From Siphonodentalium dalli (lineage: Eukaryota; Mollusca; Scaphopoda; Gadilida; Siphonodentaliidae), in assembly GCA_032622095.1 (NCBI GenBank), contig CP136064.1:177460247-177524246 (forward strand): a stretch of 64,000 bases of DNA, given 5' to 3'. Under the pieces are notes generated by a model. The model did not search any database. It saw nothing but the letters and a program-made list of their open reading frames with translations, and was not told where the DNA came from. The position numbers and the translations under genes were made by a program. This document shows, piece by piece, positions 1 through 11,417 of the stretch (position 1 is the first letter of the stretch; each line of letters begins with the position of its first letter).

Positions 1-1529
1 TCAATACAGTCTCAATGGGAGACTTAGTGTTATTTATTTGTTTTCTGCCTAACGTACCGGAAAATGTAGGAAAATATGGAAAAAAAATGTAAAAATTCAA
101 AACAATCTGTCAATTTTATGTCAACCTTTGTCTTAAATTTAGTGAACGAAATAACGTTCTGTTATATCCCACCAACTAGATGCGATGTTTCACATTCAGC
201 GAACCTGGGTAACAAAATACAAGTTTAAAATAAGTGTTCTACTTTTATCCCAATAATGTAAAGCAAAAAACTATATTTATTTAAGCTACTATACAACCGT
301 AGCTTCTGAAGAGTACTTACTGTGTGGAAACTATTAGGCGTTTGGGGTGTGGCCCAGGATGTTTTGAAATCTACTATGGTACCATTGTAATGTCACTGAA
401 GAGCGTTTGTGTAAAGTTTGTACGCATATTTGTATATGGTCGAGACCGATAAGGGGTGCGTATACCACCGCGACAGGATGTCACAAGGTCCGGAATTGGT
501 CCAGCTGGTGGTGACTTAACTTAGTTTTCTTTCTGTGTACTGTGTATATATCGATTTGAATATGGTGCGGCCTAGTTACCTTGTTAGTGCTTGTATGGAT
601 TCCTAGCTTTTGCTGTAGTCTGCCAAATTGGAAGGTTTATACTACGGGTTCAACGCTTGCGTCTATGGGTGGTGCAATGCCCGCCTGCGGAATGTGCGAC
701 AGAGCATGTTGACCTGGGAAAAGTGTGATTTAATACGGATAGCGCAGCCGCGATCGAGGCCAAGAATTGACTGTTTTTGGTTTTCTTCTTATTTTGTACT
801 ATTTTATTTCTGCGAGTGTATTGTATTGTAAGTATTTTCCTAAGTTGATATTGCTAATGTTAGTAAGAATATAATTGTGCGAGAATCTTCAGGCGGCGAA
901 ACAAGTTGATATTGACATTGTTTACTATGTAATATGGATTTCTTTTCATTTTGTCATCATTGACCATATCTCGCATGCACGTGGTCGCGTAATCTCGCAT
1001 GCGTGTGGTCGGAATGCATGTACAATTGTAGTATATATTTATTTTTATCTTTTTGCTTGAAAGATTTAACATTGTTTATTGTGTGTATGTAGTATATGAT
1101 GTATTTTATGTAAGTCGCGCGTATGTGGTCTACTTACATTGTCTGTCCGTTTGTATGTGATATGGCCGCTTCTGCTACTCAATCATAATAATTTAGACTA
1201 CCCAGCACATAGGTTTTGTATTAATACATTATTTAATTTGTTGTTCTTTCAGCTTCCAAGAAGGTCTTTTAATATATATACTTTGCAAGATTGGTGGTGA
1301 CGTTATTTTCCCGAAAGAGTATGGGACGAAGAATGCTTCTCAAATGCCGATCCCATCTCATGAATGAAGTTTGATGCTAAGACACAAATGCAACACCAAC
1401 CGTGGTATATGCCAACGACGCTCAGTTTAGAGGTGGGTAACGCTAATTGTAATTCAATTGAGTATTTGTCACTAAAAACAAGCATTCTGATTGGCCGAGA
1501 GCGGCTAACTTTCGTTTTCGATTCACCGA
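1..1529. other. Intergenic, nothing recognised
   Basis: I see no gene, conserved motif or complete repeat here. Short open frames are present but have no recognisable protein character. A small direct repeat containing 'TCTCGCATGC' occurs twice near 970-1010. Confidence 0.5.
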
Positions 1530-1724
1530 CATCGGCCGCTTCAGCGTGCATCAAATCTGAATGTAGCACGGTCAAATTGCATCGGCGCAGAACGAATAGC
1601 GAAACGAGCACACCCGCGCGTTGTTGTCTATAGATAACGTTCATCGGCCGCTTCAGCGTGCATCAAATCTGAATGTGGCACGATACAATTTCATCGGCGC
1701 AGAACGGAGTAGCGAAACGAGCCA
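1530..1724. repeat. Two-copy tandem duplication, period 112 bp
   Basis: Two copies both begin CATCGGCCGCTTCAGCGTGC and end in AGCGAAACGAGC, offset by 112 bases. They differ at only a few positions. No coding function is apparent. Confidence 0.8.
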
Positions 1725-1904
1725 AACCGCCCCCACAGGAAATGGTTACGGACCAGTGTTCCGAGTAACGCAATGAACAAACCCAAATGATTTGTGCACG
1801 GTGACAACGGCGAAATGAAAGTCTCGATTCGTGTCATGAAAGTGACTAAATGATACTTTTTATACAGTTTTTTTTGCAAATTCCTTGCTAGATTGAATTA
1901 CAAT

Positions 1905-2050
1905 GGAGATAAACGTACCCTGTTTCGTTGTACATTCTGGGATTCGAGCATGAAAACAGTTTGTGAACTCGCCGGCAAGCCGGCTCGTTCACAAACTGTT
2001 TTCATGCTCGAATCCCAGAATGTACAACTCAACAGGGTATGTTTATCTCC
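1905..2050. mobile_element. 146-bp hairpin MITE
   Basis: The segment is an almost perfect inverted repeat running from GGAGATAAAC to GTTTATCTCC with a short GC-rich loop (gccggcaagccggc). Each arm contains TTGTACATTCTGGGATTCGA or its complement. It has the form of a foldback or MITE-type non-autonomous DNA transposon. No clear target-site duplication is visible. Confidence 0.75.
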
Positions 2051-2379
2051 TAAATGTTTGTACAGAGGACAAACTTGTACTGTTTCTAAGTTCAAGAAGT
2101 TCCATAATTCTGGTGAACATAAATCGACGAAACCCACCGTATGAGTACATACTTTCACTTATATTGGTCTAACACTATTCCAAAATATATTAAAATCAAA
2201 CTGTTGGTATTTTGGTAACAATGGTAAATGTGTGGAAAATGGCTTGTCGTTCCAAGTCCAATAACCTTGACAAATAGCTATGGATGGCGCCAACTGAATG
2301 TTCGGATCCTTCAATCGATGCTGGTCTATTGGCGATCCTATACTAGCATTTATTTCTGGTAATTGATTCTGGACTTACA

Positions 2380-2760
2380 ATACAAGCATGTCTGTGACGA
2401 GTGAAAATGAAAATGAAGTCCAACAAGGGCCGTAACTCCGTTAGAATGAATAGACGAATCGCCAATACCAAAGCAGAACCAAATACAATGATCCACACTT
2501 AAGTTGCAAGGTTAAATGTTCATATGGACACAACATTCACAAATGTTCAAGTCTATCAATGGCCGTAACTCTGGTAAAATGAATGGACGAAGCCCATACC
2601 ATGTGGGCATCCTTTCGCCCAAGCAAGCTGGTCTATCTACATACAAACAGGACAACGAAATAAGATAATTAACATCCGAGTTACAAGGTGTTATGTTCGC
2701 ACGGGCAGACAGACGGACGGAGCTCTCGACTATATACATGGAACCTCCTTCGGCTTAGGC
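2380..2760. repeat. Diverged 'gtaactcc' dispersed repeat
   Basis: Two imperfect direct units carry GGCCGTAACTC followed by AATGAATRGACGAA. The block ends in a 'cagacagacggacgg' run. This phrasing is typical of abundant degenerate repeats in mollusc and other marine invertebrate genomes, and a related block lies near 44.9-45.4 kb. No coding content was seen. Confidence 0.5.
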
Positions 2761-2764
2761 TTAG

Positions 2765-3060
2765 GAAATACGCACATAATCGACCTATACTGTGTAATAG
2801 GTACATATTGTGATTTTTTAATTCTGAAATAAGCAGATATTGGACTCTTATCCGTTATTTCGTTTTATGGCCCCCAGTAAAAAAGCTGTTAAGCGCGTAC
2901 ACTTGAAACTTCGTGAATTGGCTTATTTGTGTCATTGTCCGCAAATAATCTGCTTAGAATGACCTCATTATGAGTCGATAATGTGATTAAAATGTTCACA
3001 TTTTCAACACATTATCGACTCAAAATGAGGCGATTCTAAACAGATTATCTATAGAAAACA
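2765..3060 (-). repeat. 'ATAATCTGCTTA' repeat family, copy 1, with internal hairpin
   Basis: On the minus strand this matches the segments at 8.29-8.49 kb and 21.67-21.93 kb, sharing GCGGACAATG-ACACAAATAAGCCAA and GCCATAAAACGAAATAA. Bases about 2946-3049 also form an inverted repeat around CATTATCGACTCA. It is probably a non-autonomous DNA element. Confidence 0.65.
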
Positions 3061-4245
3061 AATTCTATTATAAGCAGATAATATGCTGGTTTTCGGGAGA
3101 CAAGCTGTAGGTTCAAGTGTGTTATTTTTATTCCAGATTTTTCTTCGCCATCGAGCAATGAAGAACGTTCCGTATTAGTGTGTTCTGGTATGGTACAACA
3201 AAGAGCTCTTGTCTCACTTCTATGGAATAAATGAACACAGCAAGACAATTGCTGTGATTTTGGAAAGGTTTTTTCAGCGTATATGTATATATAGAGCCTG
3301 TAAATCAGTTGTGTAAATGGTTATTTTCCTGTAGCTATCGACCCATCGTCAATTTAGTTACCACACCTACATGTACTTTCTCGAAACGTGAATTGAAGTA
3401 AACATTCCGAAATAATTATGAATCTGACTCTTAATCCACCGAGCATTGGTCCTTAACATCCGTCATATGTAAGGACATAAGTCCTTTCACAAATTATTAT
3501 TCACCAAATTAACGAAACCAAGTTATGTAATTATAGTGTAAATTAGTCACAAAAAGTCAATCCGGACTCCGGAGTCAGTAATTTTACAGAACAAGTGTGC
3601 TGGCAAAAAATATTTTTCCAGCACTTTGCTTGTAAAATTACAGAAACCCATTAACAGTGTATGCAATGACCACCCCTTCAGTGGTATCCGTGTAGTTTCT
3701 CAGACTATACAAAAAATACTAGTTGGAATCAGAGTTGTTCACAAGTATCGGCTGTTTGTTCATTGATCAAAAATAATTCTGTAGTTTTGGACCACAATAA
3801 AATGCAAGGTGGGTGCAATCTGCGGAACGAGATAGTCTTCATTTACTCAACATATGTATTACTGACGTCCATATATTCTAATCGATGATGATGATTGTTT
3901 ATTTGTATAATATCTACCTTGAATAAACCATATTAATATAGTTCCTAACTAATTTAAACGTCTCTATATGACAGCATTGGCCTTGCGGCATAATGGCATT
4001 CGGTGAAAGAGAAGGTGTATCAAGTGTTTGTGAATAACTTATTGAACGTGGTTTTTTTTTTAGAATAAGGCTAAATATGTAATTTTACTATGTCGAATTT
4101 ATGGTGCTATAGAAGAGATACAATGTTGAATTTGAACCTTATATACGACAATTAAAGAACCAGTTCGATTTGACACCAAATAATTCATAATTTCCTAAGC
4201 CAGTTTTCTGCTTACCAGGCATAAGTTAAAGCAAAAAATCCATAA
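3061..4245. other. Intergenic, nothing recognised
   Basis: This AT-rich stretch has no open frame of note and no identified repeat apart from one small imperfect inverted repeat near 3585-3650 (TTTTACAGAA and its complement). Confidence 0.45.
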
Positions 4246-4690
4246 ACGTTTCACAACGGGAGCTACGCTGACGCAACATTAAAGACCATGTGCCAATGCA
4301 TTCTCTTATTTATGCGAGTCGACCATAAGTCGTCTCGCATATATAAGAGAATGCATCGGCCTAACAATTTTTTTTATCAATTTTCTTACATTCTTTAATA
4401 ATATTTAAAAAAATTTAATAATTTGTTCTTACATTCTTTAACAATTTTTATCATTTTTTATAATATTATCTTACATTCTATAACAATTTTTATCATTTTG
4501 TCTTATATTCTTTAACAATTTTATCATTTGTTCTTACATTCTTTAACAAGTACACAAAATAATATAAATTTGTTAGGCCAATGCATTCTCTTATATATGC
4601 GAGGCGACCTATGGTCGACTCGCATATATAAGAGAATGCATTGGCACAGGGTTTTCGCAAAAAATCAGGAAGCTCCAGTCATGAAAGTAT
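4246..4690. mobile_element. Degenerate piggyBac-like MITE with two hairpins and an internal tandem array
   Basis: The ends resemble the intact copy at 27,228-27,451: GGGAGCT near the left and GCACAGGGTTTTCGCAAAA...AGCTCCAGTCA at the right. Two hairpins lie at about 4291-4361 and 4575-4645, each built on CCAATGCATTCTCTTATATA and its complement. Between them (about 4383-4556) is a diverged tandem array of TTCTTACATTCTTTAACAAT units. The terminal TTAA/CCCTT signals seen in the sister copy have decayed here. Confidence 0.6.
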
Positions 4691-6028
4691 TAAATACACG
4701 AATTGAAATATATCAGATTTGGCGCTAAATAATTCAGAATTTACTAATAAAAATTTGTGCTTACCAGGCATAAGTAAAAATAAAAAATACTTGCGATTGC
4801 CATCATTAATTACCACACAGGAATCGCGAAAATCTACGAAATCATCAAAACCTGTAAAAATATAATAAAAGCTCATAATTGAGAACGCTCTCTAATATAT
4901 ATCGCTATTGGGCGGCGGAAGCATGGACGTTCTCTATAAGAGGCGATAATTGGAATTTGTATATGCTGATAAAAATTCAGAACATTTCTGAAATTCACTC
5001 TTTTGAAAGTCGATACCTGACATCAAAACTTCCTATTAATAGACTCATGGGTCGGTTTCTAATTATGTTGGTTTTATATGGTGTCAAATCGGACAAGGCA
5101 TCTTGAATGTCATCGGGTGTCTTTGTCAACGAACGGTAGTTGGTCGCCATCTGACTATCAAAACAGCTTGCATGGTCATTTAAATGATGTTTTCTTAAAG
5201 CGTTGTCAAATGTAATCAGTGAATGTTTGATCTCCACTGCGTGAATGCCATCCATTTCAACGTCAAGCGGGGGCGTAATTCTTCCATTAGCTTAAACTTT
5301 AAGCTGAAAGATTACACAGTCTTCATTCCATTAACGTGCCGAAATCCACCGTTAGTCTGTGACAATGAAATTTGCGTGGGTTACGCGAGATACAAGAATC
5401 CATATTCTTCAAGTAAAATAAAAGGTATCGAAATCTTTAGAATAGTAGCCGTACAACAGAGAGGCAGGAATAGTCATCCGTTAAATTGTCTGGGCACACA
5501 CTGGCGGCCGAATATTTCGACTTTTCATTCTTCTAATAACTGAACAGTTATTAATCATTAGCTTAAATTGTCAAAGTAAGATAGCAATATTTTCTTTTAT
5601 TGTCCTTAAATAATTACGTAATTAAGACGTCATCTGATTCAAAGTATGGCCCGTTTAACTCAGTCTCGTTCCTGGTCCATCAACATCCGCTTACGGCTGC
5701 AATCCCATTCGCGACGTTACGTCGACACGTTAGAGCGACTAGTAATATTCAATACTCAATAATTTCTAAAATTAGTTACGTCGCGACGGCAATGAAAATA
5801 TGTCGATAAATACACCATATAGTAATATACAGACTGTATATAGATTGGAAAGACTTGCTGTGCCGAAACATGTAAAAAATTGTCAGCCGATTTCAAATTT
5901 CTGCACAAACGCTATTTATCTTTACCATATCTGGAAAGACTAGGAAATAGCACAGAATGATCCATACCGCGAAGACAAAAAAAAGGACTTAATTGATTTT
6001 GTTTTTGCGATCCATAGAGCGTGCATAT
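4691..6028. other. Intergenic, nothing recognised
   Basis: No gene, RNA or repeat is recognised. An open frame at 5223-5543 (106 codons) has no motif, signal peptide or splice context that would support it. Confidence 0.45.
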
Positions 6029-6895
6029 AAACACCTCACACAAGTAAGTCCCCCCCTCATATAATAAATACCATGATCTCCTGTTATTCGTCCGATCGTG
6101 TTGAAATTTGGACGAATTGAGAACATGGTAAGGTAAATGCAGAACAGTCTGATAGTTATTATATTCCGATAGTTTTCACACTTTCATTCGAATGTCGCTT
6201 GATTGATATAATTATCATTTTCAAAAATCACACTTTCGACATTGACGCCCAACATCGTCGCATGTTGATGGGCCATCAGTGTTTGTTGAGTTATACCGGC
6301 CTTATTTCTGCGTGGGTTTTCTTGAAATTTGACCATTTTCACTCTGGGAGTTTACATGTAGGAGCATGATGACCCATCCCATATCTGGTCCACTGCTTAA
6401 GGATCCCTGTCACGCATGGCGGACCAAGCGAGGATTACCGCCGTAGGAATACTCGGCCACATTTCAAGAAATTGGCTATATGCGAAAGACTGCTTCAAAA
6501 CTGGACAGTCTTCACATTGGTGGTAACACTTGCTTGGTCCACGTACCATACGGGGAATGGTGCCATTCGAGTGAATGCAGATGGCCAGGTAAAGGGTGAT
6601 TCAAAATCATGCCCCTAATTTCCCACAGGGTGGCAACTGGTCTTATTGAGAAATAAGGCCGGTGACACTTTGTGAGCACTGATTACAAAGTTAACCTGTC
6701 AACCCGTCTGTTGAGCTTCAAAGTTGAAATTGTGATTTTTTTTAAACTGGCACATTTTCCAATCAAGCGACATTCAGAAGGTTAGAAACTCCTCGGGTTA
6801 ATTAACTCCCACAATGTACTGCATTTATCATGTTCTCAAAAACATAGGATATATAGGATATTATTATGAGGGAAAACTTACTTTTTGAGGTGTTT
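6029..6895. mobile_element. 867-bp non-autonomous DNA transposon with imperfect ~230-bp inverted repeats
   Basis: The left end AAACACCTCAC-ACAAGTAAGT is matched in reverse by ACTTACTTTTTGAGGTGTTT at the right. The symmetry resumes inward at GAGAACATG and at GAATGTCGCTTGATTG (6190 on the left, ending 6775 on the right). No transposase is visible in the core. The target duplication is unclear. Confidence 0.6.
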
Positions 6896-7446
6896 GTAAA
6901 AGTATATCATGAATTTATCGAGTCATTTTAATGCATGAGAGTGAAAGAAGCGATTCACTAATATGTTTGATCTGATTGCTAAAGAATACAAGTCGCTTTA
7001 AGGGTATGACCACGCAAGGCTGACTCTGTAGACCTCACGCCAGCTTTATAAATATGTTCCGTAACGTCCTGTTTGTGTATTAGTTATATCGAAGATGGGG
7101 AACAGAGCTAACGGTACAAAGAACGAGAATAGGACGTTTGGATTAGCTATACGGTTTACCCTGAAGTCCTATAACTAAAGGCCGGGATCATATGCGTTAG
7201 AATTTACTCAAAAATGGCGGCAAAATGTCTCACATTGAAGGAGCAATTATCGTTTTATTCACCTATATAAATAACTCAAGCAAAACAAAAATAAATATTG
7301 CGAGTGAGTTATATATGTGTTAATTTTTGCAAGCTCACTTTGCAATCCCGTCCAGATATAAATGGCTGTTGATAAGATATAAATGTTCAAGAGATTTCGG
7401 TCACCATATTTCGAGGTTTACGAACATTTGAATGCCACAATCTCCG
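6896..7446. other. Intergenic, nothing recognised
   Basis: AT-rich sequence without a supported gene or a recognised repeat. Confidence 0.4.
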
Positions 7447-7450
7447 TTAA

Positions 7451-7611
7451 CCCTTTCAGTGCCAAGTCAGATTTTTGTATCAACCCATTTTTCCTTAATC
7501 ATTTTTCAAGAGCTGTTTCCATCAATGTATCACATTATTATAATCAACAAATTTGAAAAGTGATCAAGGAAATATGGGTTGATACAAAAATCGGACTTGG
7601 CACTGAAAGGG
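7451..7611. mobile_element. piggyBac-like MITE with TTAA target duplication
   Basis: The element starts CCCTTTCAGTGCCAAGTC and ends in the exact complement apart from one mismatch. It is flanked on both sides by TTAA (7447-7450 and 7612-7615). The inverted repeats extend about 40 bp through ATCAACCCAT. TTAA duplication together with CCCTTT ends is the hallmark of the piggyBac superfamily. The element is too short to code for anything. Confidence 0.85.
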
Positions 7612-7852
7612 TTAAACAAATATGTTCAATATCAGGTTTTCGCAGTAACCGAAATGAGTTGTTGTGATAACTCATTAGTCTAATAGCTTGATAATATCTT
7701 TGGAAAATAAATAGAAAAAACAACAATGTTGAAATTGCCAGGCGTTATATCTAGCCGCAATATTTTATAAAAATTAGAACGTTTTTCCCGGCCTTGTAAC
7801 TCCAAGCAATGAGACGAAACACAAATGTCTACTCATTCCGCCGTCCGAGAGT

Positions 7853-8215
7853 CTAGTACATCACGCGTAAGAGCCACACGTTGACACAAATGTTAAATGA
7901 CGGCCCGCTACGGTCACAGTCACCTTCACAGACTGAGCTCCATCTTAGAGAAACCTTTCTGTAGCAGTGGTGGCACACCTCTTGACATATGTGTCGTTTG
8001 GTGATCAATTTGTTGTCCAATTTTATGTGAGCAGTGGATGGAAGTTCATGCCATATTCCAATTAGATCTATGAGTCTAAGTTTATGCCGCCAGGCGGCAC
8101 TGCGTTTTGTTGTTGGTATCACAATGTCCTCGTGTGAACAACCAGAAGATTCCGGCGATGAAATGTAAAATGCGAAAGCGTTGAAAGTCAGCATAAGGTA
8201 AACAGCGACCACACC
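7853..8215 (-). CDS. Candidate CHH/ITP-like peptide hormone, terminal exon
   Basis: This is the best host-gene candidate in the window. On the minus strand a strong acceptor (pyrimidine-rich tract ending TTTCATTTCAG) precedes an exon of 120 codons and a TAG stop, in phase 0. Exon residues 1-20 are hydrophobic, like the end of a signal peptide. Dibasic KR sites lie at 37-38 and 73-74. The C-terminal part has cysteines at 77, 81, 84, 96, 100 and 110, spaced C-x3-C-x2-C-x11-C-x3-C-x9-C, and includes VCHHCY and CEGDC. Members of the crustacean hyperglycaemic hormone / ion transport peptide family have C-x2-CY-x11-12-C-x3-C-x8-C. From the first KR to the stop is 82 residues, close to the family's mature length of 72-78. 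The canonical first cysteine is missing and an extra one sits four residues before the second. These hormones are secreted by neurosecretory cells in arthropods and related peptides occur in molluscs. The first exon was not found; upstream lie a repeat and a retrotransposon. It could instead be another cysteine-rich neuropeptide, or a chance frame. Confidence 0.45.
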   Translation of the reverse strand, partial: GVVAVYLMLTFNAFAFYISSPESSGCSHEDIVIPTTKRSAAWRHKLRLIDLIGIWHELPSTAHIKLDNKLITKRHICQEVCHHCYRKVSLRWSSVCEGDCDRSGPSFNICVNVWLLRVMY

Positions 8216-8289
8216 CTGAAATGAAATGAGGACTAAATAATAAGAGAATGACCCACGGGTTCGACATACCCACAAGGTGCCAACTTAAA

Positions 8290-8495
8290 ACATGAGAAGA
8301 ACATGTGCGGACAATGGTACAAATAAGCCAACTCACCAGGTGTACGCTCTATGACAGTTGTTTTCACTGTGGCCGGCGCCATAAAACGAAATAACGGGTG
8401 AGAGTCCATTATCTGCTTACGTCAGAATCAAATATTCACATTATGTACCTATTTCATATAATAGGTCGATTATATGCATATTTTCGCGAGGATAT
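8290..8495 (+). repeat. 'ATAATCTGCTTA' repeat family, copy 2, interrupted by the retrotransposon
   Basis: It shares GTGCGGACAATG, ACAAATAAGCCAACTCAC, TTTTCACTGTGGCC and GCCATAAAACGAAATAA with the copy at 21.67 kb. The LTR retrotransposon is inserted in it. The repeat stops at ...CGCGAGGATAT and resumes at 15,777 as ATATGTTGCC. Confidence 0.75.
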
Positions 8496-8725
8496 TGTAA
8501 CGGAGTTACCATTTATGTTCACTGATTGATCTAAAGTTAAGTGCGTCTTTGCGCTAGTTTCAGTTTCGGTCTTTTTCTCACCCTTATTTTCCAAAAGTAT
8601 CCCATTTTCTGGCACAAAAGTACCCTTTTATTTACTCCTTTCTGTTAAGTCCATTATACCACTCCCCATTTATGTCATTCCAATTTGAATAAATGCGTTA
8701 CCGTTGTGTATTTTCATATATTCTA

Positions 8726-9091
8726 GGTTACACTGGTGTAAATGTTTTCCATAGGCCTCAGAGCTAACGTTTTAGCATGTACTGTTGGCAATATAAACAT
8801 TGGGTCCAAAATTTTCTTTAAATCGGAAAAATTGACATTTTGGGAAACATTTTGCACAAAGAAATCATGTCTGTCAGGCAGGGAATTCGCCTTTAAATCT
8901 TGTGTTTTCGTAACTAGTATCAGAACCGTATAAAAAATACTGTCATATTTTAGACCAGACCAACAAATTCAAACTTCACTACAGAGGGTTAATTCCTGTG
9001 CCAATGGCCCAGTGTCTATTTTATTTTCTCCTATATATTCCGCCCGCATCCACTAGAGGTCTCTCCGAACCTTATTTACACCAGTGTAACC
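8726..9091 (+). mobile_element. mariner-like MITE, copy 1 (TA target)
   Basis: The termini are GGTTACACTGGTGTAAAT and ATTTACACCAGTGTAACC, flanked by TA on each side. It is about 85-90% similar to copy 2 by eye, but lacks an 80-bp block present in that copy. The uninterrupted 3' LTR (...TATAGTGGTAAATCC) supports insertion at a TA. It has no coding capacity. Confidence 0.8.
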
Positions 9092-9985
9092 TAACCTAAA
9101 GCGATAGCCCGCTTTTTCGCGGAATAATTGTAACTCCCTACATTTCTTCAGAATTGCCCATCAATGGAAAAATGTGTTCAAAAACAATATCACTTCTGTG
9201 GTTCTTTATTTATCACACATAATTTCCCCACCCCGTTTAACACATTATTCATCAAAAAAGCACAAATTTCCACCACAAGTCATATTCAGGCCCCATTTTC
9301 ACACAGTTTTTGGGGTCTGGTGTTGCAAACTTGGATCAGCTATGGAAGACTGTACATGATCCTTTCAATGAGAGAACTTCTGGTGATGTGAGGTCATTGA
9401 GTCCAGATTTGAGCAGCTGAGTACATGACTTTATCAGCACATGAAAGACTAAAATATGACATTTTAAGGTCTGCAAGGGTGATCCAAGATAACTGGATGT
9501 GGGTGTATATTGCATTAGTTGAACAAAGATGTGCTCTCTTTGAAATGCTGAAGAATTTCCTTAAATGTGTCCAAGTTTTAGTTATATTAACCTTCAAATG
9601 GCCATACCCACCAGTGGAAATGACTAACTTGTATGATATATATATGTATATCACTGGCTATAAAATCCAAAATACTTGTCAGATTAGCTTTTTATAACGA
9701 GTGATATGTGTGTCATTGGCATGGTCATGTTATGGATCATTTGCATTATGTGACTATTACCACCTTGAACAAAATTTAAAATACCTTGAAAAATTGGCAT
9801 TTTTTATGAAAAATCATACTATTTTTTTGGCTGATGTAAGAGAAAGAACACATCAGCAGCAAGAATAGCTACACCATGCATGAGAGATTCATTTGACTGA
9901 AAGGCCAGGCTGTTAAAAATGCAATAAAATACTTTAAAGTGACTCCCAGGAATCAAAAAGGCCAAAAAGCGCATTTTTCCCTTTA
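9092..9985. other. 894-bp segment between two MITE copies
   Basis: This segment begins TAACCTAAAG and ends CTTTA, so its ends are weakly inverted (ACCTAAAG...GCTTTTT against AAAAAGC...CTTTAGGT). It may be a further nested element. The longest open frame (9425-9697, 90 codons) shows no motif, so I do not call a gene. Confidence 0.4.
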
Positions 9986-10411
9986 GGTTACACTGGTGTA
10001 AATGTTTTCCATAGGTCTCAGTGCTAACGTTTTGGCGTATACTGTTGGCAATATAAGCATTGGGTCAAAAATTTTGGGAAACTTTTTGCACAAAAAAATC
10101 ATGTCTGTCAGGCAGTGAATTCGCCTTTAAATCTTGTGTTTTCGTAACTAGTGTCAGATCCGCATAAAAAAAATACTGTCATATTTTAGACCACACCAAC
10201 AAATTCAAACTTCACTACATAGGGTTAATTCCTGTGCCAATGGCTATTTTACCTCTGGGAAACCATAGGGAAGAGGTGTGATGATTTTTTTATGCAAAAA
10301 GCACACAAGGCTGTTGACCAATCAGGGCCCAGTGTCTATTTTATTCTTTCCTATATATTCCTCCCGCATCCACTAGAGGTCTCTCCGAACCTTATTTACA
10401 CCAGTGTAACC
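9986..10411 (+). mobile_element. mariner-like MITE, copy 2 (TA target)
   Basis: It has the same termini and orientation as copy 1. It contains an extra block (about 10,246-10,326, CTCTGGGAAACCATAGGG to GACCAATCAGGG). It is followed by TA and then by the resumed LTR sequence. Confidence 0.8.
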
Positions 10412-10569
10412 TAAAGTGGTAAATCCAGCGATTGTTTGTTAAGTCGGCCATTTTGGCATATTCTATTTCCGGTGCAGGATGTTGACATTGGAGCCGAGCA
10501 TAGTTACGCTCCGTTGGCACCATTATTGTTGCCTATTCATTTTTCTTTATGGACAGTTGGAGAGGGACC

Positions 10570-10696
10570 TTGGATCGCTCGGTCCGACCCGACCATATTT
10601 AAATAGGGTCGTGTCGAATCGAATCGGGTCGTGTCGCTTTTGCGACGCGACCCGACCCAACCCGATTGGTCGTTCCAACTGGCTCGGGTATAAAAG
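10570..10696 (+). promoter_or_regulatory. LTR promoter: GTCG-rich block and TATA box
   Basis: A run of GGTCG/CGACC motifs, partly self-complementary around CTTTTGCGACGCGACC, precedes GGGTATAAAAGGG. The TATAAAAG core lies at 10,689-10,696. The arrangement is kept in the 3' LTR, which fits a retrotransposon core promoter at the U3/R boundary. Confidence 0.6.
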
Positions 10697-11417
10697 GGTC
10701 CGCCCGACCGTTAGAAAAGGACCGCCAACATAATTTGAATTTAATTGGGGATTCATTACGACAAGAATTTATCATAAATTAAGTTTATCGGAACCAACCT
10801 ATAAGGTAGTTAGATTGCGAATATGGAGGAGACATTTGGTTAGAGAGATTAAAGTGATACATCATCACTAAAACTCGGAAGTTGTTAAACTGTGGTTATA
10901 GATAGAGTTACTTGACTTCGTAACCAACGAATGTTGATCGTTACTACGGCTAGTGTATAGCCTATTTTTGGGGTACTTTCTTATTCCTGATAGTTCAACG
11001 GCCACAATATATCATAAATTCGTATGATACTATCCTATGAGAATAAATGATTAACTTGATTGAATCTCATATTGGACATCACTCGTAATATCGATCACCC
11101 GTGGGACATCCCGTTCAAGTCCAGATAGTAACCTCACTGTCCTCAGTTGGGGGATTCTGCCATGGGATTGGGTAGCCCAACATCAGGTTGAGTGAAATTG
11201 GACCATCTAAGTCAACATAAAAGGAAGGATTTAATACATAACAGGGCCTGCTAAAAAAAATAGGGGGATTTAAGGAGTTTCCGGTACCAGCTTTAAATAA
11301 AACTACTAGAACTACTATTGTTAGTCATCGACATCGGCACTCTACCAGGGTATCATAATTCCACAGGCGTCCAAGCAGGCTTTCCATTTAACATTTTGAT
11401 GTAACGACCCCTCTGCA

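Larger units (their letters stand above)
8496..11417 (+). repeat. 5' LTR, split by a 1.7-kb insertion
   Basis: The sequence matches the 3' LTR from TGTAACGGAGTTACC through ATGTAACGACCCCTCTGC. It is broken between 8725 and 10,412 by a transposon cluster flanked by TA. Without the insertion it is about 1.2 kb. About 70 bp near 11,005-11,075 are absent from or replaced in the 3' LTR. Its terminal GTTACA is missing because a deletion joins CCTCTGC directly to the RT gene. Confidence 0.85.

Noticed and set aside
9425-9697. 90-codon open frame
   Set aside because: It lies in an inserted segment between two MITEs and shows no motif, splice context or relation to a known family.
10479-10733. Open frame in the 5' LTR, with a similar one in the 3' LTR
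   Set aside because: It spans the GTCG repeats and the TATA box. The frame is not conserved in length between LTRs, so it is regulatory sequence.
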